DNA of 64,000 nt from G963668605 sp963793625 (lineage in GTDB: Bacteria; Acidobacteriota; Terriglobia; Bryobacterales; Bryobacteraceae), in contig CAWCAT010000005.1 in the NCBI GenBank assembly GCA_963793625.1, forward strand, positions 496,001 to 560,000, in the 5' to 3' direction. Made by a program: the position numbers and the translations under genes. Below, piece by piece: positions 39,590 through 48,278 of this stretch (the stretch's first letter is position 1; every line of letters begins with the position of its first letter). A model generated the notes under the pieces. That model had not been told where the DNA came from and did no database searches. It worked only from the letters and a program-made list of their open reading frames with translations.

Positions 39590-40206
39590 TCCGTGCGGTG
39601 CCCAATCTCCGGCGGCTTGAGAGCCTGTTCCACCGGAACCTGAACCAGTGCGTCTTTCGGGCATGCGCTAGCGATGGCGCAGCGGTTACAGTCCACGCAT
39701 TTGTTGTAGCGGACCCGCAGGACAATAGATCCCAGCCCGAGCGGTTCCTTGCACTTCATAACGCATTTGCCGCACCCGTCGCACTTCTCGTCATCGATAA
39801 TGTATTCGTAGAAATTGTTGGCCGGGTCTTCGGGATCGGCCTTGCCGATTGGCTTGCGCGCAATCGCGTCGCGCGGGCAGAGCTTCTCGCTGGGCAGGCC
39901 CTTCTCGTCAACCGCGCTGGTGATGTTGAAATACGCAGGACAGATATTGCAGCGTCCGCATTTCGAGTACTCGTTAACCGCCCGGACAGCCGAGAGCGCC
40001 ACTACACATTCCGTGGTGCAGAGCTTACATGCCTCCACGCCGGTATCGCCCAAGCGGCTGTTGATGCAGCGCGACGCATCCACCTGCCAAACCACCTGAC
40101 CCTTCGCCTTTTGAACCAGGAAAATGGCGCCTCCGGCAAACGTGGCGAGCACGCTCCCGCGGACTACCTGGTGTAACAGATCCCGTCTGGTTACTGGTTC
40201 GCTCAT
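39586..40206 (-). CDS. TAT-exported ferredoxin-type protein (NapG-like)
   Basis: 206 residues. The N-terminus has a twin-arginine signal/anchor (TRRDLLHQVVRGSVLATFAGGAIFLV). The mature part holds many cysteines: CKLCTTEC, SKCGRCNICP, and two full [4Fe-4S] motifs KCDGCGKCVMKCKEPLG and KCVDCNRCAIASACP. NapG-like partners pair with NapH proteins, and here the NapH-like gene follows with an ATGA overlap. Expected location is the outer face of the inner membrane. Frame intact. Confidence 0.88.
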   Translation of the reverse strand: MSEPVTRRDLLHQVVRGSVLATFAGGAIFLVQKAKGQVVWQVDASRCINSRLGDTGVEACKLCTTECVVALSAVRAVNEYSKCGRCNICPAYFNITSAVDEKGLPSEKLCPRDAIARKPIGKADPEDPANNFYEYIIDDEKCDGCGKCVMKCKEPLGLGSIVLRVRYNKCVDCNRCAIASACPKDALVQVPVEQALKPPEIGHRTE

Positions 40207-41024
40207 ACAACCACCGGTTGAAAAACAAAGATGCTGAGCTTGACTGTGTCGGCGACGTAAACCACGCCTCGACCATCCACGGCCACGCTCATGTTCTTGC
40301 AGTTCGGGTCAAACTGGTCCGACGCGATGACGCCCTGGAAATTCCCGCTGAAATCGTAGACCTTTGCGCGGGGGCCGGCTTTTTCCGTGACGTAGATGCA
40401 GTCGCGGACGGTCACATTAGTCGGATTGCAGCAGCCCCCAAAACCCGCCGGATCGGTGCCGTGAAAACGCCCGATACGGCCGAGCAGTTCGCCGCTCGGC
40501 AGGTAGCGCTCCACGCGGTGCTTGCCCGGGTTGGCCGCGTGGATGACACCGTGAGTATCCACCGCGAAATCCACCACGCCATTTGGGATCAGGAAACCGT
40601 TCACCGGATTGTCCTTGCCGATGTTGTTCAGGAACTTGCCGGCTTTGTCGAAGTGCCGGATCGCGCGATCTGCCGCGTCCCCGGCCAGCACGCCGTCCTT
40701 AAGGAAGTCGATCGCCGTCACACGCCCCAGCAGGGTTTCATTGCGCCAGGTGTGGAGCAGCTTTCCGGAGCCGTCAAAGATTTCGATCTGGCGCAGTTGA
40801 CCGGTGAATACCGCGCCGTCGCCGGCGACTGCGACCGAGAGCACCGGACGGGAAGTGGACCACCGTCGCTTCAGCCGTCCGGCCGCATCGAACACCTTGA
40901 TCTCGCTATCACCTGCCGCAAACAGTTGCCCGTGTGCATCCACCGCGAGGCATCGCAACGATGTCGCGAACTGGCCGGGCGCGTTGCCCTTGCCGCCGAT
41001 GACCTTAATCTGCCGGTACTCCAT
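40203..41024 (-). CDS. NHL-repeat beta-propeller protein
   Basis: 273 residues of NHL-type repeats (for example LRCLAVDAHGQLFAAGDSEIKVFD, VDFAVDTHGVIHAANPGKHRVERY, MSVAVDGRGVVYVADT). A cysteine pair in FGGCCNPTNVTV is a notable feature. No signal peptide is visible, unlike both neighbours, so it may stay in the cytosol or the start may be wrong. ATG 41024 has GAGGAG 8 bases upstream; GTG 41027 is also possible. Its stop overlaps the ferredoxin start by 4 bases, so it belongs to the redox operon. Role unknown; a scaffold or partner-binding protein is my guess. Confidence 0.82.
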   Translation of the reverse strand: MEYRQIKVIGGKGNAPGQFATSLRCLAVDAHGQLFAAGDSEIKVFDAAGRLKRRWSTSRPVLSVAVAGDGAVFTGQLRQIEIFDGSGKLLHTWRNETLLGRVTAIDFLKDGVLAGDAADRAIRHFDKAGKFLNNIGKDNPVNGFLIPNGVVDFAVDTHGVIHAANPGKHRVERYLPSGELLGRIGRFHGTDPAGFGGCCNPTNVTVRDCIYVTEKAGPRAKVYDFSGNFQGVIASDQFDPNCKNMSVAVDGRGVVYVADTVKLSIFVFQPVVV

Positions 41025-41036
41025 CACGTCTGCTCC

Positions 41037-42293
41037 TCACCCGCGAACGTTCAGGCATACCATCTTGGTCAGGTCCCGAAGCACCAGCTTGCCTTCAGAC
41101 AATGCCATCGGGCCCCAGACCTCTTGTCCCGCCAACACCTGCGCGCTGGCCAATTCGTTGTATCCGGTGGTGCTCGCCTCGATCAGCCGCAGTTTACCCG
41201 TGTCGCCCTCCAGCACGAAGAACATTCCGTCGGCCATCAGAAAGCTGCCCAGCCCGAAGGATGCTTTACCCTCGCTGGTCCAAACTTCCTTGCCGTCGAA
41301 GCTCAAGCAGGTGAACAGGCCGCGCTTCTTCTTGCCGACGGCGAACATGTGGCCTTTGTGGACGATCGGTGTGTGCACCTCGGAGTTCCACTCGTTGTTC
41401 TTCATGTCGAAGACGGGTTCCGCCTTGAATGCTTCGCCGGTGCGCCGCACGCGGACCATCACGCTGCCTGCGTCGTAGCTGCCCGTAAGGAAGACCCGAT
41501 CCGCGTCCACCGCGATGGGCGAAGGCGCGAGCGCCACATTGAACTTGCGAGGAAATTCCCACAGTAGCTTGCCGTCTTTCGCGGAGACTCCTAGCGGACC
41601 CTTGAGCGTTCCGTAGAGATACTGCTTAACTCCGCCCAGCATCGCAGGCATGACCGAAGAGTGCGAAATCGCGTACTGCCCTGTATTCGGAGTGCGCCAG
41701 AGTTCCTTGCCTGTGGCCTTGTCGAGCGCGGCCATGATGGCTGCGCCGCCAGGGGCGATGATCAGGCGATCGGCTTCCTGTAACGGGCACTGTCCGTTGT
41801 ACCAGGAAGGAATCATGGTTTTGTATTCCGTGACCAGGCTCTTGCGCCAGATCTGCTTGCCGGTCTTGATGTCGAGGCAATGCAGCACGGCCTTCGGGTC
41901 CAGGGAGAAGACGAAGCGACTGTCCACCGCCGGGATGGTGCGGGTAATGGCGTGGTTGGGACGGATCTCGCGGGCTTCGCGGAACTGCCAGATCAGCTTG
42001 CCGTCGGCCAGGGAACGGCAGTTGATGCACCACTCGGTCTTCTTCTCATCGTAGTCGTGGTGATAAACGCGCCCGCCCAGGATGGCTGCGGCGGCATACC
42101 CTTGTGTCACTGGGACCGACCACAGGACCTTGGGTCCGCCGGTCGGCCACTTGCGCAACAAGCCCGTTTCTTTGGAGATGTTACTTCGGTCCGCTCCGCG
42201 GAACTGCGTCCAGTCCGAACCCTGTGCTGCGGGCAGCAGGGCGGCAACCCCCGCGGCACCTGCACCGATCATCCAAGCTCTACGGGTGTACAT
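41037..42293 (-). CDS. PQQ-like beta-propeller protein with TAT-type signal, first gene of the redox operon
   Basis: 418 residues. A twin-arginine signal (YTRRAWMIGAGAAGVAALLPAAQG) is followed by the family opener DWTQFRGADRSNIS and by repeated PQQ-like blades (KTGKQIWRKSLV, ATGKELWRTPNTGQYA, KDGKLLWEFP). It is too short for a quinoprotein alcohol dehydrogenase and lacks its vicinal disulfide, so I do not call a PQQ enzyme. The TAT signal, unlike the Sec signals of its paralogues, suggests it folds in the cytosol, perhaps with a cofactor. The start follows a hairpin-forming leader (42310-42328). Confidence 0.87.
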   Translation of the reverse strand: MYTRRAWMIGAGAAGVAALLPAAQGSDWTQFRGADRSNISKETGLLRKWPTGGPKVLWSVPVTQGYAAAAILGGRVYHHDYDEKKTEWCINCRSLADGKLIWQFREAREIRPNHAITRTIPAVDSRFVFSLDPKAVLHCLDIKTGKQIWRKSLVTEYKTMIPSWYNGQCPLQEADRLIIAPGGAAIMAALDKATGKELWRTPNTGQYAISHSSVMPAMLGGVKQYLYGTLKGPLGVSAKDGKLLWEFPRKFNVALAPSPIAVDADRVFLTGSYDAGSVMVRVRRTGEAFKAEPVFDMKNNEWNSEVHTPIVHKGHMFAVGKKKRGLFTCLSFDGKEVWTSEGKASFGLGSFLMADGMFFVLEGDTGKLRLIEASTTGYNELASAQVLAGQEVWGPMALSEGKLVLRDLTKMVCLNVRG

Positions 42294-42309
42294 TCAGAAC
42301 TTCTCCTCA

Positions 42310-42328
42310 GTGTAGAAAAGAACTACAC
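42310..42328 (-). promoter_or_regulatory. Inverted repeat in the leader of the redox operon
   Basis: GTGTAG and CTACAC form a perfect 6-bp inverted repeat with 7 bases between, directly ahead of the GAGGAG ribosome site of the first gene. Upstream the minus strand is AT-rich (TATACTATTAT at about 42345-42335), a possible -10 region. It could be an operator or a translation-controlling hairpin. Confidence 0.45.
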
Positions 42329-42354
42329 CTTTGCATAATAGTATAGATCGATAT

Positions 42355-43017
42355 TCAGACCTGAAGTTCTTCCTGACCGCAAAGGCGTTCCTGAATTTGC
42401 TGGGTCGATAGCGGCAGGTTGCCCAGAAATCTCGCGTGATCGCGGTCTGCGCGATATTCCGGACGGCGTGCCGGTTCCTTGAGGTAGCGCACTGCCATTC
42501 GGGCGTCGAATGCGTACAGCAGTGTGCCGTGATGCAGCAGCGCCCGCGTTCCCCGCCGCTGCGCGTTGCCCGAGACTTTGCGCCCTGCAATCGCGAGGTC
42601 CGACAACCCGCGAATCTCCAGCCCCGGAACATCCAGCCGCTGGACCAGCCATCCCAGGATCTGCCGGTAACTGGCGCAAACGTCGCGCAGTTGGGGCCTG
42701 CGTTCGAGCGACAACACCAGTGAGTAGTTGAGGCACCCGGGAGCGAGAACTACCGCACCGCCTCCAGAAGTGCGCCGCATAATCGGTACGCCATCCGCCG
42801 CGCAGGCGTCCGCATCCACATCCCGCGAGACGACTCCCGAGCATCCCAGCACTACCACTGGCGTTGTGCACTCCCACACGCGCAACGACTCTTCCCCCGC
42901 GCCGGATTCGAGCGCGTGGAAAAGCGCATTATCCAGCGCGAGGTCCAGTATTGGGACGGCTTTCAAGTAGGGGATAATAGCACAGCGTGGGCGAACACAT
43001 TCCGTACCGTAGATCAC
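42355..43017 (-). CDS. Lipoate-protein ligase A-like protein
   Basis: Attaches lipoate, or transfers lipoyl/octanoyl groups, to a carrier lysine. The 220-residue protein shows the BPL/LplA catalytic core: RRTSGGGAVVLAPGCLNYSLVL, then DLAIAGRKVSGNAQRR with the catalytic Lys and HHGTLLYAFD. It is shorter than E. coli LplA and has no C-terminal accessory domain. TTG 42966 may be the true start, as residues before it look non-conserved and overlap the H-protein gene. It stands head-to-head with the carrier gene, which is its obvious substrate, and just upstream of the redox operon on the same strand. Confidence 0.85.
   Translation of the reverse strand: MIYGTECVRPRCAIIPYLKAVPILDLALDNALFHALESGAGEESLRVWECTTPVVVLGCSGVVSRDVDADACAADGVPIMRRTSGGGAVVLAPGCLNYSLVLSLERRPQLRDVCASYRQILGWLVQRLDVPGLEIRGLSDLAIAGRKVSGNAQRRGTRALLHHGTLLYAFDARMAVRYLKEPARRPEYRADRDHARFLGNLPLSTQQIQERLCGQEELQV
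42951..42978 (+). promoter_or_regulatory. Possible promoter of the H-protein/CobW genes
   Basis: TTGGGA (42951-42956), 16 bases, GATAAT (42973-42978) on the plus strand. The transcript would begin about where the GTG start (42987) lies, so the message would be nearly leaderless. Confidence 0.3.
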
Positions 43018-43460
43018 GATTCAGCACTGACCTTCCGGCTGACCGGCGCTATACACCGTCGCACTTCTGGCTGGCGGAAGAGGCGGGCGGAATCTGGCGC
43101 GTCGGCTTTACCAAACTGGCCACCTGGCTTCTTGGCGACCCCGTGGAGTTCGAATTCTCGGTTCAGCCCGGCACGATGATCGCCGCCGCCCAGGAAATCG
43201 GTTGGGTGGAGGGGCTCAAGGCGATGCATGCCATCTATTCCGTGGTGGAAGGAGAATTCGTCGAAGCAGGCGTCGAGATTGCGAGCGATATCACGCTGAT
43301 CGACACCGACCCCTACGAGCGCGGGTGGCTCTATCGGGTACGCGGAAATCCTGCACCGGGCGCGGTTGATGTTCAGCACTACATGACGCTTCTGGATGAC
43401 GCCGTGGATGCTGTAATTCGCGGCCGCGAGGCTGAATGCGGCGGTGCGTGTGATGGTTGA
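42987..43460 (+). CDS. Orphan lipoyl-carrier protein, glycine-cleavage H-like
   Basis: 157 residues with a GcvH-type lipoyl domain. The lysine for lipoylation is Lys78 in WVEGLKAMHAIYS, matching the ESVKAASDIYAP site of GcvH; DPYERGWLYRVRG is the conserved late segment and RRYTPSHFWL the conserved early one. No T-, P- or L-protein gene of the glycine cleavage system is in the window, so the carrier probably serves another pathway. The C-terminal extension ends in ECGGACDG, a cysteine pair not usual in GcvH. Start GTG 42987. It overlaps the CobW-type gene by 8 bases. Confidence 0.85.
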   Translation: MGEHIPYRRSRFSTDLPADRRYTPSHFWLAEEAGGIWRVGFTKLATWLLGDPVEFEFSVQPGTMIAAAQEIGWVEGLKAMHAIYSVVEGEFVEAGVEIASDITLIDTDPYERGWLYRVRGNPAPGAVDVQHYMTLLDDAVDAVIRGREAECGGACDG

Positions 43461-44548
43461 ATATCTGATGATCGGCGGCTTTCTGGGGGCCGGAAAAACC
43501 ACAGCGCTGTTGCAACTGGCCCGCCTTCTGACCGCACAGGGCCGGCGCGTGGGAGCGATCACTAATGACCAGAGCCAGGGTCTTACCGACACCAGCCGTG
43601 CTTGCCGCGCACGGCTTCCTCGTGGAGGAGATCGCGGGCGGTTGCTTCTGCTGCCGCTTCGATTCGCTCACCGAAGCCTTGGAACGCCTGGCACAACGCG
43701 CTGCTCCCGACGTTATCCTGGCCGAGCCCGTGGGCAGTTGCACCGACCTGCGAGCCACCGTCCAGTACCCGCTGCGCAGGCTGTACGGCGATCGCTATCG
43801 TATAGGCCCGCTCTCCGTGCTGGTGGACCCCCTGCGTGCACTGCGCATACTGGGCCAGGAGTCGGGCCGGCCGTTTTCTCCCAAGGTGCTCTATGTGTAC
43901 AGGAAGCAACTGGAAGAGGCGGACCTGATCGTCATCAACAAGTGCGACCTGCTGGACGGTGAGCGCCTCGCCCGCCTGGAAAGCGCGCTACGAGAGCTGA
44001 ATTCCAGCGCCGAAATCCTGCGTGTCAGCGCGCGCGAAGGCACCGGACTCAACGACTGGCTCCTTAAGCTGGCCGCGCCCGCCGGAACCCTTGCAGCGCC
44101 GCAAGTCGATTACGATCTCTACGCCGAAGGCGAGGCTCTGCTCGGATGGCTGAACAGCACCGTGCGCGTCTCCGCTCGCGCACCGTTCGACGGCAACCAG
44201 TTCCTGATGGACCTGGCACGCCACATCCGCTGCACTCTGGCTGCCGAAGGTATCGAGATCGCTCACCTCAAAATGACTCTCTCGCCCGAGAGCGATATGG
44301 CGGGAGTGGCCGTGCTGAATCTGGTCGCTACCGGCAGTGAGCCCGACTTGCACTGCGCCTTGAACGAACTGCTGACCGCCGGTATGCTGATCGTCAACAT
44401 TCGAGCCGAGTGCGCGCCCGAAGCTCTCCGTAGTGCCCTGGAGACTGCGCTGGCCGCGTCCGGCCCGATCACCAGAGTCCTCGAACTGGCGTGCTTCCCA
44501 CCCGCGCGCCCGGAGCCCACCCACCGCATCGCGGACCTATCGGCTTGA
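43453..44548 (+). CDS. CobW/COG0523-type GTPase, one frameshift
   Basis: Metal-chaperone GTPase family, about 364 residues. From ATG 43453: P-loop MIGGFLGAGKTTALLQLAR, VGAITNDQSQGLTDT; after a shift near 43590 comes the metal-binding motif GGCFCC, then DVILAEPVGSCTDL, the guanine specificity motif INKCDLL, and a C-terminal domain of about 150 residues. The family inserts or delivers Zn, Co or Fe to client enzymes. Its overlap with the lipoyl-carrier gene suggests that the client is in this redox island. Confidence 0.85.
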
Positions 44549-44583
44549 TTGCGTCATACTCTGCGCCGCGATACACTTTGCGT

Positions 44584-45793
44584 ATGTTGAGATCTGTTTG
44601 TCTGATAGCTCTCTCGCTTTGCACTATTGCTCCGGCTGCCGACTGGTCTCAATGGCGGGGACCAAATCGCGATGGGAAATCCGCTGAAACCGGCCTGCTC
44701 GCGCAGTGGCCCGCTGGCGGTCCGCGCTTGGTCTGGAAGGTGCAAGGTCTCGGCGAAGGATATTCCTCGTTCGCCGTAGTAGGAAATCGCCTGTACACGC
44801 AGGGGCAGATTGGTGATCAGGAGTATGTCATGGCTTTCGACGTCGCCACTGGCAAGCAGATCTGGAAGACGCCTACTGGCCGCGCTTTAAGCAATGACAG
44901 GGGCAACGGCCCTCGCGGCACGCCCACGGTGGACGGCAAACGCCTCTACGCAGTTGTCGGGCAACGGCACGCTCGTGTGCCTGGAAACGGACACCGGCAA
45001 GCGCGTTTGGGGAACCAATTTCGTTACCGATTTCAAAGGCACTGTAGCCGCGCTGGGGATTTAGCGAATCGCCCCTGGTCGAGGGAGACCGCGTGATCGT
45101 CACCCCGGCGGACCTGGCGCGTCCATCGTAGCGCTGAACAAGGCCACCGGCGCAGTCATCTGGAAGTCGCAGAGCGATCGCGCGGGCTACTCCTCGGCGA
45201 TCCCGTTCGATGCCGGCTCAACCCGCGGCCTGGCTATCCTCACCGGCGCAGCGGCAGTCGGGCTGAATATGAAAGACGGCGAGTTACTGTGGCGCTATAC
45301 CAATGTCTCTAACCGTGTCGCCAACATCGCTACCCCCATAGTCAGCAAGGACCATGTCTTCGTTTCCAGCGACTACGGCACCGGCTGCGCCCTGCTGAAA
45401 CTTACGCCGCAAGGTGGCGCGGTACAAGCGTCCGAGGTCTATTTCAACAAGGACATGCGCAACCACTACACCACCTCGGTGCTGGTTGGCGATCACCTGT
45501 ACGGCTTCTCCAGCGGAATCCTCACCGCGATGGAGTTCCTGACGGGCAAAGTGGCGTGGAAAGACCGCAGCGTCGGCAAGGGCAATTGCATCTATGCCGA
45601 TCAGCGCCTCTATTGTATGGGTGAAGACGGCACCGTAGGCCTGATCGAGCCCACGCCGGCAGCCTACACCGAGAAATCGCGCTTTACCATCCCGCGCGGC
45701 TCCTACCCCACCTGGACGCCGCCCGTGGTGGCCAATGGCAGGCTTTACCTGCGTGAGCAGGACAATCTTTACAGCTACGACATCAAACGTTGA
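44584..45793 (+). CDS. PQQ-like beta-propeller protein, frameshifted
   Basis: About 400 residues. Sec signal (LRSVCLIALSLCTIAPAA), family opener DWSQWRGPNRDGKS, then blades ATGKQIWKTPTGRAL, DTGKRVWGTNFV (second frame, after 44958), and after two more shifts near 45060-45115 the long open part from KATGAVIWKSQSDRAGYSS to the stop. LTGAAAVGLNMKDGELLW and MCMGEDGTVGLIEP-like segments are typical of the group. Exported, no catalytic motif seen. Paralogous to the five other propellers of the cluster. Confidence 0.82.
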
Positions 45794-45798
45794 AACCA

Positions 45799-47172
45799 AT
45801 GACACGCCTGATTCTTCTCGGTTGCACCGCTTGCGTCTGCCTGTTGCTGGCCAGTGACCCCGCGGGTCGCGACTGGCCCATGTGGGGCGGCACTGCGGAT
45901 CGCAACATGGTCTCTTCCATGAACGGCGCACCTGACACGTGGGACGTCAAAACGGGTAAGAACGTGAAGTGGGTGGCGCAATTGGGGTCGCAGACTTACG
46001 GCAACCCCGTGGTGGCCGGCGGACAGGTTTACGTCGGCACCAATAACGATCCGGCGCGCAATCCCAAGGAAGACGGCGACCGCGGCGTGCTGATGTGTTT
46101 CCGGGAGTCCGACGGCAAATTCCTGTGGCAACACACGAACCAGAAACTGGCGACCGGCTCGGCTCAGGATTGGCCCGATATTGGCGCCTGCTCCTCGCCA
46201 TTGGTGGAAGCCGATCGCCTGTACTACGTGACGAACCGCTGCGAACTCGTCTGTCTGGACACCCACGGTGACGGCAAAGGTAATGCCAAGGTCATCTGGA
46301 AGTTCGACATGATCAAGGAACTCGGCGTATCCCCGCGCAATCAGTCGAATTCGTCTCCGGTGTCCTTCGGCGATCTCGTGTTCGTCGGTACATCAAACGG
46401 CCAGGACGAGAATCGCGAGCGCGTTCCCGCTCCCAAAGCACCTTCCATGATTGCTATCGACAAGAAAACCGGCAAGCTCGTCTGGCAGGTAAACAGTGTC
46501 GGCGCAAAGATCCTGGATGGTCAGTGGTCGTCACCGGCGGTTGCTACCGTGCGTGGCACAGCGCAAGTGGTCATTGGCGAGGGCGACGGCTGGGTGCGCT
46601 CCTACGAGGCTCTCTCCGGCAAGAAACTGTGGGAGTTCGACACCAACCCCAAGGATTCCGTATGGCCGAAGACGCGCAATGAGATCATCGCAACGCCCGT
46701 GATCTGGCAGGACAAAGTTTACATCACCAACGGACAGGACCCCGAGAGTGGTGCGGGGCCCGCACACCTCTGGGCCATCGACGCCACTAAGCGGGGCGAC
46801 ATCACTACAAGCGGCCGAGTTTGGGGTTTCGACAAGGTGTCGCGCAGCGTCTCCACCGTAGCCATCGATAAGGGCCTGCTGTTTGCAGCCGATCTAGCCG
46901 GCTTCCTGCACTGCCTCGATGTGAACACCGGCAAGCCATACTGGACTTACGACGTGTTGTCGAAGGTGTGGGCCTCGCCCATGGTGATTGGCGGCAAGGT
47001 CTACCTGGGAGACGAGGACGGAGACATAGTGGTGCTGGAAGCGGCCAAAGAGAAAAAGGTGATCTTCGAAACCAACATGGGGAGCAACGTCTACTCCACT
47101 GTGGTGCCCGCCAACGGAACCCTGTTCCTGACTAATCGAAACCAACTTTTCTCCATTGCAGCAAAGCCATGA
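45799..47172 (+). CDS. PQQ-like beta-propeller protein
   Basis: 457 residues from ATG 45799; a TTG at 45790 overlaps the previous stop and is also possible. Signal peptide (RLILLGCTACVCLLLAS), opener DWPMWGGTADRNMVSS, then PQQ-like blades (ESDGKFLWQHTNQKLATGSAQDW, KTGKLVWQVNSVGAKILDG, LSGKKLWEFDTNPKD, NTGKPYWTYDVLSKVWASP). The segment QDWPDIGACSSPLVE with a shared Cys is typical of larger planctomycete and acidobacterial relatives. The stop overlaps the next start (ATGA), so the three plus-strand propellers seem to be one operon. Frame intact. Function unknown. Confidence 0.88.
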   Translation: MTRLILLGCTACVCLLLASDPAGRDWPMWGGTADRNMVSSMNGAPDTWDVKTGKNVKWVAQLGSQTYGNPVVAGGQVYVGTNNDPARNPKEDGDRGVLMCFRESDGKFLWQHTNQKLATGSAQDWPDIGACSSPLVEADRLYYVTNRCELVCLDTHGDGKGNAKVIWKFDMIKELGVSPRNQSNSSPVSFGDLVFVGTSNGQDENRERVPAPKAPSMIAIDKKTGKLVWQVNSVGAKILDGQWSSPAVATVRGTAQVVIGEGDGWVRSYEALSGKKLWEFDTNPKDSVWPKTRNEIIATPVIWQDKVYITNGQDPESGAGPAHLWAIDATKRGDITTSGRVWGFDKVSRSVSTVAIDKGLLFAADLAGFLHCLDVNTGKPYWTYDVLSKVWASPMVIGGKVYLGDEDGDIVVLEAAKEKKVIFETNMGSNVYSTVVPANGTLFLTNRNQLFSIAAKP

Positions 47173-48263
47173 TCGCTCTCTTTCTGGTCGCCGCGCTCGC
47201 CGCTGCTGCCGCCCCGGCTGATGAATGGCCTCAGTTCCGCGGCAATCCACAACTCACCGGAGTCGCCGCGGGGCCAGTCCCGACCGTTCTGAAACTGCTC
47301 TGGACCTACGAGGCCGGTGAATCCATCGAGTCGTCGGCCGCCATTGCGGGCGGCACCGTCTACGTCGGGTCGCAATCCAAGGATCTGCTGGCCATCGACT
47401 TGATGACGGGCAAGCTGCGCTGGAAATACCGCGCTACTGACAGCATCGGGGAATCCTCGCCCGCCGTGGGCGACGGTGTGGTCTACGTTGGCGACCTCGG
47501 AGGGGTGCTGCACGCCGTGAACGCGGTCACCGGAAAGAAACTTTGGACTTTCAAGACCGAAGCGGAGATTAAGTCCTCACCGGTGATTGTAGGGGACCGG
47601 GTGTTGATCGGATCCTACGACAGCAACTTATACGCGCTTTCGCGCAGCACCGGCAAGTTGCTGTGGAAAGCCGAAACTGCCAGTTACGTGCACGCAACGC
47701 CAGCCGTTTCCGCCGGCGTCGCGTGGGTGTCCGGTTGCGACGAAGTCTTTCACGGCATACGCATCGCGGACGGCCGCGAGACAGTGCAATTCCCTTCCGG
47801 CGGCTATACGGGCGCTTCCCCCGCGCGCGTTGGCGATTGGGCTTACTACGGCACGCTCGCGAATGAGGTGATCGGCGCAGATGTGGGACGCAAGCGCATC
47901 ATCTGGCGCTACCCCAGCGCGTTCCCTTTCTACTCGTCGGCGGCAATCGTAGCGGATCGCATTGTGGTCGGCGGCCGCGACAAGAAAGTCCACTGCTTGA
48001 ATCTGAAGACGGGCAAGGCGATCTGGACTTTTGCCACGCGTGCCCGCGTGGATTCGTCGCCTGCGATTGCCGGAGATCGCGTCTACATCGGTTCCAACGA
48101 CGGCCATTTCTACGTGCTCGACCTGGCGACCGGGAAGAAGCTCTGGGACTTCGAAGCCGGTTCACCGCTGTCGGCATCCCCAGCCATCGCCAAGGGCCGC
48201 GTCGTCATTGGCGCACACGACGGTCGGCTTTACTGCTTCGGCGAAGGTGGCACCGGAAAGTAG
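47169..48263 (+). CDS. PQQ-like beta-propeller protein, BamB-like repeats
   Basis: 364 residues. Signal peptide (IALFLVAALAAAAAPA), opener EWPQFRGNPQLTGV, then very regular blades with the pattern VVYVGDxxGxLHAVNAVTGKKLW. Seven or eight blades can be counted, enough for one closed propeller. Overlaps the previous gene by 4 bases and converges with the next propeller gene, with 15 bases between the stops. Exported; binding or scaffold function inferred from fold only. Confidence 0.88.
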   Translation: MIALFLVAALAAAAAPADEWPQFRGNPQLTGVAAGPVPTVLKLLWTYEAGESIESSAAIAGGTVYVGSQSKDLLAIDLMTGKLRWKYRATDSIGESSPAVGDGVVYVGDLGGVLHAVNAVTGKKLWTFKTEAEIKSSPVIVGDRVLIGSYDSNLYALSRSTGKLLWKAETASYVHATPAVSAGVAWVSGCDEVFHGIRIADGRETVQFPSGGYTGASPARVGDWAYYGTLANEVIGADVGRKRIIWRYPSAFPFYSSAAIVADRIVVGGRDKKVHCLNLKTGKAIWTFATRARVDSSPAIAGDRVYIGSNDGHFYVLDLATGKKLWDFEAGSPLSASPAIAKGRVVIGAHDGRLYCFGEGGTGK

Positions 48264-48278
48264 GCTCCCGTGCCGCCA

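Noticed and set aside
40218..41567. 449-codon plus-strand frame opposite the NHL and propeller genes
   Set aside because: Antisense shadow of two well-supported genes, with no start signal and no family-like sequence.
41037..42293. True PQQ-dependent alcohol dehydrogenase
   Set aside because: Too short, no vicinal cysteine ring and no heme domain. The same holds for the other six propellers.
42987..43460. Part of a glycine cleavage system
   Set aside because: No gcvT, gcvP or lpd gene in the window, and the neighbours are a ligase, a GTPase and an electron-transfer operon.
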